64,000 nt of DNA from Streptacidiphilus jeojiense (GCF_000719095.1 NZ_JOEH01000021.1:240059-304058); one strand, 5' to 3'. Counted from the first letter of the stretch, positions 49,690 through 58,537 are shown. The notes: generated by a model from the letters alone, not told the origin. Numbers and translations are program-made.

Positions 49690-50841
49690 TCAGGAAGCAA
49701 GCTCGACAAGGGTGGCGTTGGCGGTGCCGCCGCCTTCGCACATGGTCTGCAGGCCGTAGCGGATGCCCTGGTCGCGCATGTGGTGCACCAGCCGGGTCAT
49801 CAGCACTGCGCCGGAGGCGCCGAGCGGGTGGCCGAGCGCGATGGCTCCGCCGAGCGGGTTGAGCAGCGCCGGGTCGGCGCCGGTCTCGGCCAGCCAGGCC
49901 AGCGGTATCGGTGCGAAGGCCTCGTTGACCTCGAAGGCGCCGACCTCGGCCAGGCCGACCCCGGCCTTGCGCAGCACCTGCTCGGTCGCTGGGATCGGCC
50001 CGGTCAGCATCAGCACCGGATCGGCTCCGACGACCGTGCCGAAGCGGTAGCTCACGATCGGCGTCAGCCCCAGCGCCCGGGCCTTCTCACGGGTGGTCAC
50101 CAGCAGTGCGGCGGCCCCGTCGGAGATGGGGGAGGAACTGCCCGCATGGATCAGGCCGTCCTCCAGGAAGGACGGCCTGAGGCCGGCCAGGCCCTCCACC
50201 GTGGTCCCGCGCCGCACGGTCTCGTCGACGGTGACCGTGGCTCCGTCCGCCGAGACGGGGACCGGGACGATCTGGGCCTCGAAGGCGCCGCGGTCCTGCG
50301 CGGCCGCCGCCCGCTGGTGCGAGAGCGCGGAGAACTCGTCCAGCCGGGTGCGGTCGAACCCCCACTTCTGCGCGATCAGTTCGGCGGAGATCCCCTGGTT
50401 GAAGGAGAAGTCCTGATAGCGCGCCAGAACCCGTGGCCCGTACGGCGTCCCGCCCGCCTTCGCGGCGCCCAGCGGCACTCGGCTCATGACCTCGACGCCG
50501 CCGGCCACCACCACGTCCTGCTGGCCGGACATCACCGCCTGCGCGGCGAAGTCCAGCGCCTGCTGACTGGATCCGCAGGCCCGGTTGACCGTGGTCCCGG
50601 GGACGCTCTCGGGCCAGCCGGCCGCCAGTACCGCATAGCGGCCGATATTGCTGGACTGGTCCCCGACCTGGCCCACGCAGCCCCAGACCACGTCGTCGAC
50701 GACGGCCGGATCGATTCCGGTCCGCTCGACCAGCGCGCCCAGGACCACCGCGGACAGGTCGGCCGCGTGCATACCGGCCAGCCCGCCGTTGCGCCTGCCC
50801 ACGGCGGTGCGTACCGCCTCCACGATGACGACCTCACGCAT
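49690..50841 (-). CDS. Thiolase (acetyl-CoA C-acyltransferase)
   Basis: A 383-aa thiolase that cleaves a 3-ketoacyl-CoA with CoA. The nucleophilic Cys89 is in 'VNRACGSSQQAL', followed by 'VNEAFAPIPLAWL', the His motif 'GGAIALGHPLGASGA' and the C-terminal Cys in 'MCEGGGTANATL'. All key residues are present, so it should be active. The ATG overlaps the end of the preceding hydratase gene by 8 nt. It gives the chain-shortening step for the operon. Confidence 0.92.
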   Translation of the reverse strand: MREVVIVEAVRTAVGRRNGGLAGMHAADLSAVVLGALVERTGIDPAVVDDVVWGCVGQVGDQSSNIGRYAVLAAGWPESVPGTTVNRACGSSQQALDFAAQAVMSGQQDVVVAGGVEVMSRVPLGAAKAGGTPYGPRVLARYQDFSFNQGISAELIAQKWGFDRTRLDEFSALSHQRAAAAQDRGAFEAQIVPVPVSADGATVTVDETVRRGTTVEGLAGLRPSFLEDGLIHAGSSSPISDGAAALLVTTREKARALGLTPIVSYRFGTVVGADPVLMLTGPIPATEQVLRKAGVGLAEVGAFEVNEAFAPIPLAWLAETGADPALLNPLGGAIALGHPLGASGAVLMTRLVHHMRDQGIRYGLQTMCEGGGTANATLVELAS

Positions 50842-51655
50842 GGTTGCTGCTCCCGTTCTCGTCCCGACTGGGTACGGCCCAGTGACCGGTGAAGCTCGGC
50901 TCGCGCTTCTCGGCGAACGCGGCGTACGCCCTCGCCACGTCCCCGGTGGCGAAGTTGACGGCCTGAGCGCGTGCCTCGCCGGCGAGGGCGTCGCGCAGGG
51001 TGCGGTCAGCGCCCTCGTTCAGCAGGGCCTTGTTCTGGGCCAGTGCGATCGGCGCTCCGGCGGCCAGTCGGGCGCCGAGGTCGGCGACGAAGCCGTCGAT
51101 CTCCGCCGCCGGCACCACCCAGGTGACCAGCTGCAGCGATCGGGCCTCCGCGGCGTCGATCGTCTCGGCCAGCAGGGCGAGCCGTTTGGCCTGCTGCAGG
51201 CCCACCAGCTTGGGCAGCAGCCAGGATCCGCCGAGGTCCAGGGAGAGTCCGCGCCGGGCGAAGATCTGCGAGAACGTCGACTCCGGTGTGGCCACCACGA
51301 AGTCGCAGCCCAGGGCCAGATTCCAGCCGGCGCCGACGGCCGCGCCGGACACCCTGGCGATGGTGGGGATCGGCAACTCGTGCAGCAGCAGGGCCACTTC
51401 GGTGAGGGTGCGCATCCGGTACAGCGGGTGGGCGCTGCTGAGGCCGCCGGAGATGTCGGCGCCCGAGCAGAAGGCGCCACCGGCTCCGGTGAGCACCAGT
51501 GCGCGCACCGAGCGGTCGTTGCCGGCCGTGGTCAGGGCCTGCCGCAGGGCGTCCCACAGCTCCTGGTCGATCGCGTTCTTCCGGTGCGGCCGGTTCAGCG
51601 TCAGGGTCCGCACACCACCGGTGTCGTCGGAGAGCAGAACCGGCTGCTGGGTCAC
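50834..51655 (-). CDS. Enoyl-CoA hydratase family protein
   Basis: A 273-aa crotonase. 'RTLTLNRPHRKNAID', 'AFCSGADISGG' and 'RVSGAAVGAGWNLALGCD' are clear. At the first catalytic position GGGCE reads 'GAGWN', so the usual Glu is replaced by Asn; the second reads 'SQIFARRGLSLDLGG' with Asp as in PaaG-like isomerases. An isomerase or hydrolase role is therefore likelier than hydration. GTG 51655 overlaps the CoA-transferase stop. Confidence 0.83.
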   Translation of the reverse strand: MTQQPVLLSDDTGGVRTLTLNRPHRKNAIDQELWDALRQALTTAGNDRSVRALVLTGAGGAFCSGADISGGLSSAHPLYRMRTLTEVALLLHELPIPTIARVSGAAVGAGWNLALGCDFVVATPESTFSQIFARRGLSLDLGGSWLLPKLVGLQQAKRLALLAETIDAAEARSLQLVTWVVPAAEIDGFVADLGARLAAGAPIALAQNKALLNEGADRTLRDALAGEARAQAVNFATGDVARAYAAFAEKREPSFTGHWAVPSRDENGSSNHA

Positions 51656-52860
51656 AGCACACCCGCGGCGCGCAGCGAGGCGATCTCGTCGGCGTCGATC
51701 CCGAGGCCCGCGAGCACCGTGTCGGTGTGCTGCCCGAGCGCGGGGACCGCGCCCATGGGCGGTGCGTAGCCGGAGATGACCGGGGGCGGCAGCAGGGCCG
51801 GCACCGGGCCGTTGGGTGTGTCGATCTCGCGCCAGCGGTCCCGGGCGACCAGGTGCGGGTGGGCGATGACGTCGCTCGGGGTGTTGAACCGGGAGTTGCC
51901 GATCCCGGCGGAGTCGGCGCCGTCCTGGATGTGGGTCAGATCGTGGCGGGCGCACCAGGCGGCGATCTCGGTGTCCAGGAGATCGCGGTGCTCGACCCGG
52001 TCGGCATTGCGGGCAAACCGTTTGTCGTCCGCCAGGTCGGGGCGGTCCAGCAGTTCCCGGGCGAGCCGTTGCCATTCGCGGTCGTTGGTGGTGCCAAGCA
52101 CCACGGTCTGGCCGTCGGCCGTGGCGTAGGCGCCGTAGGGCGCCACCGCGGGGGAGCCCATGCCGCGCGGCTGCTGGTCCACCCCGGTGTGGCGGGTGTA
52201 GTTGAGCGAGTACCCCATCAACTCGGTCATGGTGTCGAACAGGCTCACCGCGACCGAGGCGGGTCCGCTGCCGCCGTGGCGCTCCCTTCCGTAGAGCAGC
52301 GCCACGATCGACAGCGCGGCGTAGAGGCCGGAGCTGACGTCGGCCATCGGTGGTCCAGGTTTGGCCGGCGCGCCGGGCGAGCCGGTGGTCGCGCAGGCCC
52401 CGGACTCCGCCTGGACCAGCAGGTCGTAGGCGCGCTTGTGGGACAGCGGGCCGCCGGGGCCGTAGCCGTCGATCTCCACCGCGATCAGGTCCGGGTGGCT
52501 GACGGCGAGGTCGCCGGGGGAGAGGCCGAGGCGGGCGGTGCTCCCCGGGGTGAGATTGGAGACCAGGACGTCGGCGCTGTCCAACAGCCGGTGCAGTACC
52601 GCCGTCCCTGCCGGGGTCTTCAGGTCCAGGGTCACTGACTCCTTGCCCCGGTTGACCCAGACGAAGTGCGCGGCGAGGCCGTTGACCACGTCGTCGAAGG
52701 AGCGGGTGAAGTCGCCGCCCTCGGGGTTCTCGACCTTGATCACCCTGGCACCGAGGTCGCCCAGCGTGCGGGTGCAGATCGGAGCCGACACCGCCTGCTC
52801 CAGCGCCACCACGGTGACTCCGGCCAGGGGTCCGGCTGCTGGTTCCACTTCACTCGCCAC
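51652..52860 (-). CDS. CaiB/BaiF family CoA-transferase
   Basis: A 402-aa family III CoA-transferase, the second of the island. 'VTVVALEQAVSAPICTRTLGDLGARVIKVE', 'WVNRGKESVTLDLKT' and an Asp in 'PPMADVSSGLYAALSIVALL' at the catalytic position. GTG 52860 follows GGAGG eight bases before; it overlaps the ligase end by 11 nt. Likely moves CoA to the substrate from a pathway intermediate, complementing the ATP-driven ligase next to it. Confidence 0.86.
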   Translation of the reverse strand: MASEVEPAAGPLAGVTVVALEQAVSAPICTRTLGDLGARVIKVENPEGGDFTRSFDDVVNGLAAHFVWVNRGKESVTLDLKTPAGTAVLHRLLDSADVLVSNLTPGSTARLGLSPGDLAVSHPDLIAVEIDGYGPGGPLSHKRAYDLLVQAESGACATTGSPGAPAKPGPPMADVSSGLYAALSIVALLYGRERHGGSGPASVAVSLFDTMTELMGYSLNYTRHTGVDQQPRGMGSPAVAPYGAYATADGQTVVLGTTNDREWQRLARELLDRPDLADDKRFARNADRVEHRDLLDTEIAAWCARHDLTHIQDGADSAGIGNSRFNTPSDVIAHPHLVARDRWREIDTPNGPVPALLPPPVISGYAPPMGAVPALGQHTDTVLAGLGIDADEIASLRAAGVL

Positions 52861-54445
52861 TGTGCGTGCCTCCGTCGAACCGGGCACGCAGGACGTCCTT
52901 GAGGACCTTCTGGCTGGCGTTCTTGGGCAGTTGGTCGACGAAGCGGACATGGCGCGGGGCCTTGAAGTTGGCCATGGCGCCGCGCGCCCAGGCGATTACC
53001 TCGGCCTCGGTGGCCTGCTGACCCGGCTTCAGGACCAGGAAGACGCAGCCGACTTCGTCGAGGCGTTCGTCCGGCACGCCGATGACGGCGGCCTCGGCGA
53101 CCGGCCCGTAGTCGAGCAGCAGCTTTTCGATCTCGGCCGGATAGGCGTTGAAGCCGCCGACGATGTACATCTCCTTCTTGCGGTCGACGATGGAGAGGTT
53201 CCCGTCCTTGTCGAGCTGCCCGATGTCACCGGTGTGCAGCCAGCCCTCGGGGTCGACGGCCGCGGCGGTGGCCTCCGGGTCGTCCCAGTAGCCGCGGGTG
53301 ACGTTGTAGCCGCGGACCAGGATCTCCCCGGGCTGCTCCGCCGGCGCCTCGGCGCCCTGCTCGTCGACGATCCTGACCTCGACGTCGGGGATCGTCCGCC
53401 CGGTGGTGCGGGCGACCACGTCCTCGGTGTCCCCGATCCGGGTGGTGCTGACCAGCGCCGTGGACTCGGTCAGCCCGTAGGCGCTGAGCACGATGTCGAA
53501 GGACAGCTCCGTCTTCATGGCGCGGATCAGCGACTCGGGGATGGTGGTGCCGCCGGTCATGGAGACCCGCAGTGAGGAGAGGTCGAAGTCGGAGCGCTCC
53601 GGATGGTTGATCAGGTCCCGGAAGATGGTGGGCGGTCCCAGCAGCACGCTGACCCGTTCCCTGCTGATCAGGTCCAGCGCCCGGCCGGCGTCGAAGGCGG
53701 GCATCGGAATGACCGTCACCCCGTGGACGAAGGAGGCGAGCCAGCCCGCCTTGTAGCCGAAGCAGTGGAAGAAGGGCGGGATGACCAGGAAGGTGTCGGA
53801 CCGGCGGAAGGTGTACTCCTCGGCCATCCATCCGTAGGCGCGCAGAGTCTGACCATGCGTCAGAATCACCCCCTTGGGGTGCCCCGTGGTCCCGGAGGTG
53901 AACATCACGTCGGAGACGTGGTCCGGGGTCAACCGGTCGATCGAGGCCCGGACCCGGGAGACGGGGACGGCCGCGCCGGCGCGCAGGAAGTCGCGCCAGC
54001 TCAGCCCGGCCGCGCCCTGCGGACCGTGGATCGTCACCGTTCGCCGCAGCGCGGGCAGTTCGGGATCGGCCCGGGTCAGTTCGGCGATGTAGTCGTTGCC
54101 CAGGAACGGCGAGGCGAACAGGGCCTTGGCTCCGGACTTGCGCAGGATGTAGGAGAGCTCCTGCGCCTTGAACCTGGTGTTGAGCGGGACGATGACACCG
54201 CCGGCGCCGTGGATGCCCAGTGCGGCGACGATCCACTCCGCCGAGTTCGGGGCGCACAGCCCCACCCGGTCGCCCGGCTCGATGCCCAGCGCCATGGCGG
54301 CCTGCACCGCCTCCACCATCCGCTGCTCCAGCTCGCGGAAGCTCCACCGCAGCTCTCCGTCGACGATGGCCGGATCGTCCCCGAAGCGCTCGGCGGCGAG
54401 CCGGACGGTGTTGGGGATGCTCAGATGGGTCTGGTCGTACCGCAT
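52850..54445 (-). CDS. Acyl-CoA synthetase (FadD3-like)
   Basis: A 531-aa ANL ligase. P-loop 'MFTSGTTGHPKGVILTH', 'SAYGLTEST', 'GWLHTGDIGQLDKDG', hinge 'DRKKEMYIVGGFNAYPAEIE' and the lysine in 'NASQKVLKD'. Order and spacing are close to the ligase at 28023-29480, and both resemble actinobacterial FadD3-type enzymes that activate cyclic propanoates; that substrate link is only by resemblance. ATG 54445 with AGGAG seven bases before. Lies between the dehydrogenase pair and the CoA-transferase. Confidence 0.88.
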   Translation of the reverse strand: MRYDQTHLSIPNTVRLAAERFGDDPAIVDGELRWSFRELEQRMVEAVQAAMALGIEPGDRVGLCAPNSAEWIVAALGIHGAGGVIVPLNTRFKAQELSYILRKSGAKALFASPFLGNDYIAELTRADPELPALRRTVTIHGPQGAAGLSWRDFLRAGAAVPVSRVRASIDRLTPDHVSDVMFTSGTTGHPKGVILTHGQTLRAYGWMAEEYTFRRSDTFLVIPPFFHCFGYKAGWLASFVHGVTVIPMPAFDAGRALDLISRERVSVLLGPPTIFRDLINHPERSDFDLSSLRVSMTGGTTIPESLIRAMKTELSFDIVLSAYGLTESTALVSTTRIGDTEDVVARTTGRTIPDVEVRIVDEQGAEAPAEQPGEILVRGYNVTRGYWDDPEATAAAVDPEGWLHTGDIGQLDKDGNLSIVDRKKEMYIVGGFNAYPAEIEKLLLDYGPVAEAAVIGVPDERLDEVGCVFLVLKPGQQATEAEVIAWARGAMANFKAPRHVRFVDQLPKNASQKVLKDVLRARFDGGTHSGE

Positions 54446-54470
54446 GCGCTGGCTCCTTTCTGAGGGTTCC

Positions 54471-55673
54471 TCACCCGGCGGAGGGCAGGCCCAGGACCCG
54501 CTTCGCGATGATGTTGCGCTGGATCTGCGAGGTCCCGCCGTACACCGAGGCGGCCCGGGAGTAGAGGTAGTCGCCGAAGAGCGGGCCGCCCCCACTGCTT
54601 TCGCCCTCACCGAAGAACTCGCCGGGGAACACCCTCAGCGCCGTCTCGTACAGGCGCTGCTCGGTGCGGGTCATCAGCAGCTTGTCGTAGGACGACTCCG
54701 GCCCCGCGGTGCGTCCGGCCAGCCGTTCGGCGGTGCGGCGGCGGGTGTGGGCCACCAGCACCTGGTAGTCCACGTAGCAGCGTCCGATCTCGGAGAGCAG
54801 CCCGTCCGGCAGTTCGCCGCGGCGGTCGCGGGCGGAGCGGCGGAGCCGTTCGACCAGCACCCCGTACCGGGAGATGTGGCCGGTGTCGAGCGCGTTGCGC
54901 TCGTAGGAGACGGTGGTCATCGCCAGCGGCCAGCCGGTCCCCTCGGCGCCGATGCGCTCCGACTCCTCGATCCTGACGTCGTCCAGGAACAGCTCGCAGA
55001 ACTCGTCGTCGCCGTTGGCGGCCCGCAGCGGACGCACCGTCACCCCGGCGCGGTCCAGTGGCAGGGCGAAGGCGGAGATCGAGTCGTGCGGCCGGGCCGA
55101 GGGGTCGGTCGCCGGGTCGGCACGTTCGGTCCTGGCCAGCAGCAGGCAGAGGCCGGAGAACTGCGCATAGCTGGTCCAGAGCTTCTGACCGCGGACCAGG
55201 TAGTGGCCGTCCTGCCGGGTGGCGGTGGTGGCCATGCCGGCCAGGTCCGATCCGGCGCCCGGTTCGCTGAACCCCTGGCACCAGGTGTCCTCGCCGGACA
55301 GCATCCGGGGCAGCCAGCGCCGGCACTGCTCCTCGGAGCCGAACTCCAGCAGGGCGTGCGCGAGGTAGCCGATGCGCGGGATGCCGGGTGCTTGGCAGGC
55401 CCCCAGCTCGTCGCTGATGGCCACCTGGTGCAGGGTGCTGAGGCCCTGCCCGCCGTACGCCTGCGGAACGTCCAGCCCGACCCAGCCGCCGGAGTGCAGC
55501 TGACGGTGCCAGCGGTGCAGGAACACCGGCAGCGGCTCGTCGGCGCCGCGTTCGGGCAGCGGGTGCTCGGCCAGCCAGGCCCGGAACCGTCGGCGCAGCT
55601 GGTCCAGATCGGCGGGGTCGCCGAAGTCCAGCGGGGTGTCGGTCGCGGTCGCAGCGGTCACGGTCACGGTCAT
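54471..55673 (-). CDS. Acyl-CoA dehydrogenase, large subunit
   Basis: A 400-aa dehydrogenase closely like the one at 39038-40177 ('WCQGFSEPGAGSDLAGM', 'VRGQKLWTSYAQFSGLC', 'RAASVYGGTSQIQRNIIAKRVLG'). ATG 55673 overlaps the stop of the short dehydrogenase gene, so the two are made together. Together they probably form an alpha2beta2 enzyme of the steroid/side-chain FadE type. The N-terminal 20 residues are Thr/Ala rich. Confidence 0.88.
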   Translation of the reverse strand: MTVTVTAATATDTPLDFGDPADLDQLRRRFRAWLAEHPLPERGADEPLPVFLHRWHRQLHSGGWVGLDVPQAYGGQGLSTLHQVAISDELGACQAPGIPRIGYLAHALLEFGSEEQCRRWLPRMLSGEDTWCQGFSEPGAGSDLAGMATTATRQDGHYLVRGQKLWTSYAQFSGLCLLLARTERADPATDPSARPHDSISAFALPLDRAGVTVRPLRAANGDDEFCELFLDDVRIEESERIGAEGTGWPLAMTTVSYERNALDTGHISRYGVLVERLRRSARDRRGELPDGLLSEIGRCYVDYQVLVAHTRRRTAERLAGRTAGPESSYDKLLMTRTEQRLYETALRVFPGEFFGEGESSGGGPLFGDYLYSRAASVYGGTSQIQRNIIAKRVLGLPSAG

Positions 55674-56662
55674 CGGACGGGCTCCGGTTCGGCCAGGGTG
55701 GTCAGCAGGTCGGCCGTGGTCGCCAGGGTGGTGGAGCCCAGCAGGATCCGGCGCAGGTACAGGTGCGCCACGTGCTCCCAGGTCTGGGCGATCCCGCCGA
55801 AGACCTGCATGCCGATGGAGACCGCGTCCAGCGCGGAGGCGTTCACCTCGGCCTTGGCGACCCTGGCCGCGGTCAGCGCCTGAGCCGGCGGTTCGTGGTC
55901 CAGGCACCAGGCGGCGTACCGGGTGGCGCTGGTGCAGGCCTCGACCAGCACGGTGGCGTCGGCGAGCAGGTGCTGCACCGCCTGGAACGACCCGATCGCG
56001 CGACCGTACTGCCTCCGCTCGCGGGCGTAGTCGACGCTCTGCCCGACGAACGACCGTGCCGCGCCCACGAGTTCGCTGCTCAGCAGGGTCAGTGCGTAGG
56101 CCTGCCAGTGCATCAGCCGATCGGCGTCCAGTCGGCCCAGGGTCACCGCGGGGGAGTCCGGCGGCACCGAGCGGATGCCGCGCAGCAGGTCGGCGCTGGG
56201 GACGGCTGGGCCGAGCGCGAGGCTGGTCACCGTGCCGTCGGGGGCGACATGCAGGGCGCGGTCGGCACCCTCGCAGTCCCAGGCGACCAGGTCGGTGCCC
56301 GCCGGCCCCGGGAACCGCAGGTCCGCGGCGAGCGCGATGGTCTGCGACGGGCCGGCCTCCGGTGACACCTGGTCGGGTGACATCTGGTCGCCGATCAGCC
56401 GCAGCAGCTCGGGCGCCAGCAGGACGGTGCCCAGCAGGGAGGTGGTCAGCGGCCGGCTGCCGTGCTCCTCGGCCAGCAGGGCGCACTCCTGCACGGTCGC
56501 GTCCGGCGGAGTGGAGCCACGCAGCTCGGCCAGCCCCAGTTCGCCCAGCGCCTTCTGGGCGGCGGCCCGGTGCGACGGATCGGGGTCGGCCGACTCCACC
56601 CGGAACCGGGTGGCGAAGGTCCGGACCAGATCCCGTACCAGCATGAACTCCTCAGCCTGCAC
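55670..56662 (-). CDS. Acyl-CoA dehydrogenase, short beta-type subunit
   Basis: A 330-aa dehydrogenase-like protein with a degenerate N-terminal and middle domain and a recognisable C-terminal bundle ('RERRQYGRAIGSFQAVQHLLAD', 'SIGMQVFGGIAQTWEHVAHLYLRR'). It lacks the usual 'TEPxxGSD' FAD loop, as expected of the non-catalytic partner in heteromeric enzymes. GTG 56662 overlaps the end of the hydratase gene upstream by 11 nt; ATG 56644 is an alternative. Confidence 0.82.
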   Translation of the reverse strand: MQAEEFMLVRDLVRTFATRFRVESADPDPSHRAAAQKALGELGLAELRGSTPPDATVQECALLAEEHGSRPLTTSLLGTVLLAPELLRLIGDQMSPDQVSPEAGPSQTIALAADLRFPGPAGTDLVAWDCEGADRALHVAPDGTVTSLALGPAVPSADLLRGIRSVPPDSPAVTLGRLDADRLMHWQAYALTLLSSELVGAARSFVGQSVDYARERRQYGRAIGSFQAVQHLLADATVLVEACTSATRYAAWCLDHEPPAQALTAARVAKAEVNASALDAVSIGMQVFGGIAQTWEHVAHLYLRRILLGSTTLATTADLLTTLAEPEPVR

Positions 56663-57491
56663 TGCCCGACTCCTGGTTCGTGGTCCGGCCCGCGGCCGAT
56701 GCGCTGTCGGCGTGCCGCCGGGCCGTCCGTTGCTGCAGTTCGGCGACGATCCGGACGTGGTCGGGGCTGGTCATCGTCAGCTGCTCGGACATCAGCGCCG
56801 CCTCCATGCCGCCCCGGGAGAGCTGCTCCATCACCACGGCGAGGGCCAGCTTGGTGGCCCGCAGCGCCTCGACGGGTTGGGCCGCGAGGCGGTGCGCCAG
56901 CGCCAGCGCCTGGTCGCGGAGCTCGGCGGCGGGGACGGTGCGGTTGGCCAGGCCCAGTTCGACGGCGGTGGCGGCGGGGATCCGGTCCCCGGTGAACAGG
57001 TACTCCTTCACCCGCAGCATGCTGGTGTGCAGCGGCCAGAGGGTCACCCCGCCGTCGCCGGCCACCAGGCCGACGGATATGTGAGGGTCCGCCAGATAGG
57101 CGTCCTCGGCCATCAGCACCAGATCGCAGCCCAGGGCCATGCTGCAACCGAGCCCGACCGCCGGGCCGTTGACGGCCGCGACGACGGGCAGCGGGAAGTG
57201 CATCATCTGGGTCTGGATGCTGCGGTCGGTGTTGATCGACCACTCCCGCAGCTCCGGATCGGTGTGGTGGCGCCGCAGATGGTCCAGGTCGCCGCCGGCG
57301 CTGAAGGCCCGACCTGCGCCGGTGAGCACCACGGCCCGTGCCTGCGGATCCTCGGCGATCTCCCGCCACACCTCGGACAGCCGCCGGTGCAGCTCCTCGG
57401 AAACACTGTTCAGCCGTTCCGGCCTGTTCAGCGTGACGATGCGGACGCCACCGTCGGCCGTCACGGTCAGGACAGAGTTCATGTCGCCCAT
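56652..57491 (-). CDS. Enoyl-CoA hydratase family protein
   Basis: A 279-aa crotonase, first gene of a nine-gene operon that runs to 47741. 'VRIVTLNRPERLNSVS', 'AFSAGGDLDHL' and 'AVNGPAVGLGCSMALGCD' are present; the first Glu position reads Ser in 'GCSMAL', and the second reads 'HISVGLVAGDGG'. So both hydratase glutamates are missing and another crotonase reaction is likely. ATG 57491, or ATG 57482 nine bases later. The operator at 57514 is 23 nt before it. Confidence 0.82.
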   Translation of the reverse strand: MGDMNSVLTVTADGGVRIVTLNRPERLNSVSEELHRRLSEVWREIAEDPQARAVVLTGAGRAFSAGGDLDHLRRHHTDPELREWSINTDRSIQTQMMHFPLPVVAAVNGPAVGLGCSMALGCDLVLMAEDAYLADPHISVGLVAGDGGVTLWPLHTSMLRVKEYLFTGDRIPAATAVELGLANRTVPAAELRDQALALAHRLAAQPVEALRATKLALAVVMEQLSRGGMEAALMSEQLTMTSPDHVRIVAELQQRTARRHADSASAAGRTTNQESGSAG

Positions 57492-57513
57492 GAGAACCCC
57501 ATCTCTAATTTTC

Positions 57514-57528
57514 GATAATGCAATTCTC
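57514..57528. promoter_or_regulatory. Regulon operator GATAA-TGCAA-TTCTC
   Basis: One mismatch from the dyad (minus strand reads GAGAA-TTGCA-TTATC). It is placed 23 nt before the first gene of the nine-gene beta-oxidation operon and marks the right end of the regulon. Confidence 0.68.
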
Positions 57529-57736
57529 GCTAGATGCTAGAGGGCTGCCTGAAGCGGAGTCAATGGGGATCACCGACCAGGGGTTGATGGACCGTCAAGT
57601 CAGTGGCAAGCAGCCCTTATTGATACGACGACTAGTGAGGGACGTCGCTCCGCAACCATCGCCTGTCGGGCTACGTGGTTGCATCTGTCACCTGTTTCCG
57701 GTGCCTGCTCAGTCGCACGCAATGAAAGGTCCTGCC

Positions 57737-58537
57737 GTGACAGCCACCCGTACGTTCGCCTCCAGCGCTGTCCTGTTCGTTCTCGCCTCCGTCTCGCTGA
57801 CCGCCTGTACGAGCAGTGGCAAGGCCGCTCTCGCAGCGGGCTCGGCCACCCGCAGTCCGGTCGAGTCGACGACTGTGACCACGCCGCCGCCGTCTCCCGT
57901 CGGGCCGCCGTCCCCCGTGGGGTCGCCGTCCCCCGTGGGGTCGCCGTCCCCGGTCGGGTCGCGGTCCAGCGCCGGGCCGACCACGGCCGCGCCCACCACT
58001 TCGGCTCCGCGGCCCACCGTCTCCAGCTCCAGCTCCAGCTCCGGCTCCGGCGCGGGCGGCGTGGCGACCACGTCCGCTCGCGCCATCCCGCCGTGCGGGA
58101 ACGGGGACCTCGGAACCAGCTGGGGCTACGGAACCCAGAGCGAGCCGCTCCAGGCGGAGGCAGTGGTCTTCACCGACATCGGCGACCACGCCTGCACGCT
58201 GCGGGGCTATCCGGGCGTGGCCATCGCGGACGCGGGGAGGGTGATCAACGCGACCCGTGTGCTGAACGGGTTCCGGGGCGACCTACCGCCCCTGAGCAGC
58301 CCTCCGCTGGTCACGCTGCGCCCTGGTGGCAGCGCGTACGCGGTGGTCGAGTTGCGACTGTACGACGGCCAGGCCTGCTACCCGACCGGTGCCGGCGCGT
58401 TCGAGGTCACGGCGCCGAACACCACGAGCACGATCATCCTGGGCACCGGCATCACGATGGGCCGTCACGGCATCTGTTCGAGTCTCGAGGTCAATCCGGT
58501 GGCGCCCGGCACCTTCGGCGCCCGCGTCGGCACCTGA
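57737..58537 (+). CDS. DUF4232-type lipoprotein
   Basis: A 266-aa exported protein. Lipobox LTAC (Cys24) follows a hydrophobic helix. A low-complexity linker with five 'SPVG' repeats and a Ser run (about 50-110) spaces the C-terminal domain from the membrane. That domain ('GYPGVAIADAG', 'LRPGGSAYAVVEL', and two Cys pairs) fits the DUF4232 family common in Streptomyces; function unknown. GTG 57737 with AAAGG seven bases before is preferred to ATG 57722. Transcribed away from the catabolic operon. Confidence 0.8.
   Translation: MTATRTFASSAVLFVLASVSLTACTSSGKAALAAGSATRSPVESTTVTTPPPSPVGPPSPVGSPSPVGSPSPVGSRSSAGPTTAAPTTSAPRPTVSSSSSSSGSGAGGVATTSARAIPPCGNGDLGTSWGYGTQSEPLQAEAVVFTDIGDHACTLRGYPGVAIADAGRVINATRVLNGFRGDLPPLSSPPLVTLRPGGSAYAVVELRLYDGQACYPTGAGAFEVTAPNTTSTIILGTGITMGRHGICSSLEVNPVAPGTFGARVGT

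Noticed and set aside
22029..57491. A classical cholesterol/steroid degradation cluster
   Set aside because: FadE pairs, FadD3-like ligases and a KshB-like reductase invite this label, but ring-degrading genes (KstD, KshA, HsaA-D) and IpdAB-type genes are missing and the operator is unlike KstR or KstR2 sites.
57914..57965. GGGTCGCCGTCCCC-type tandem repeats as a DNA regulatory element
   Set aside because: They simply encode the SPVG repeats of the lipoprotein linker.
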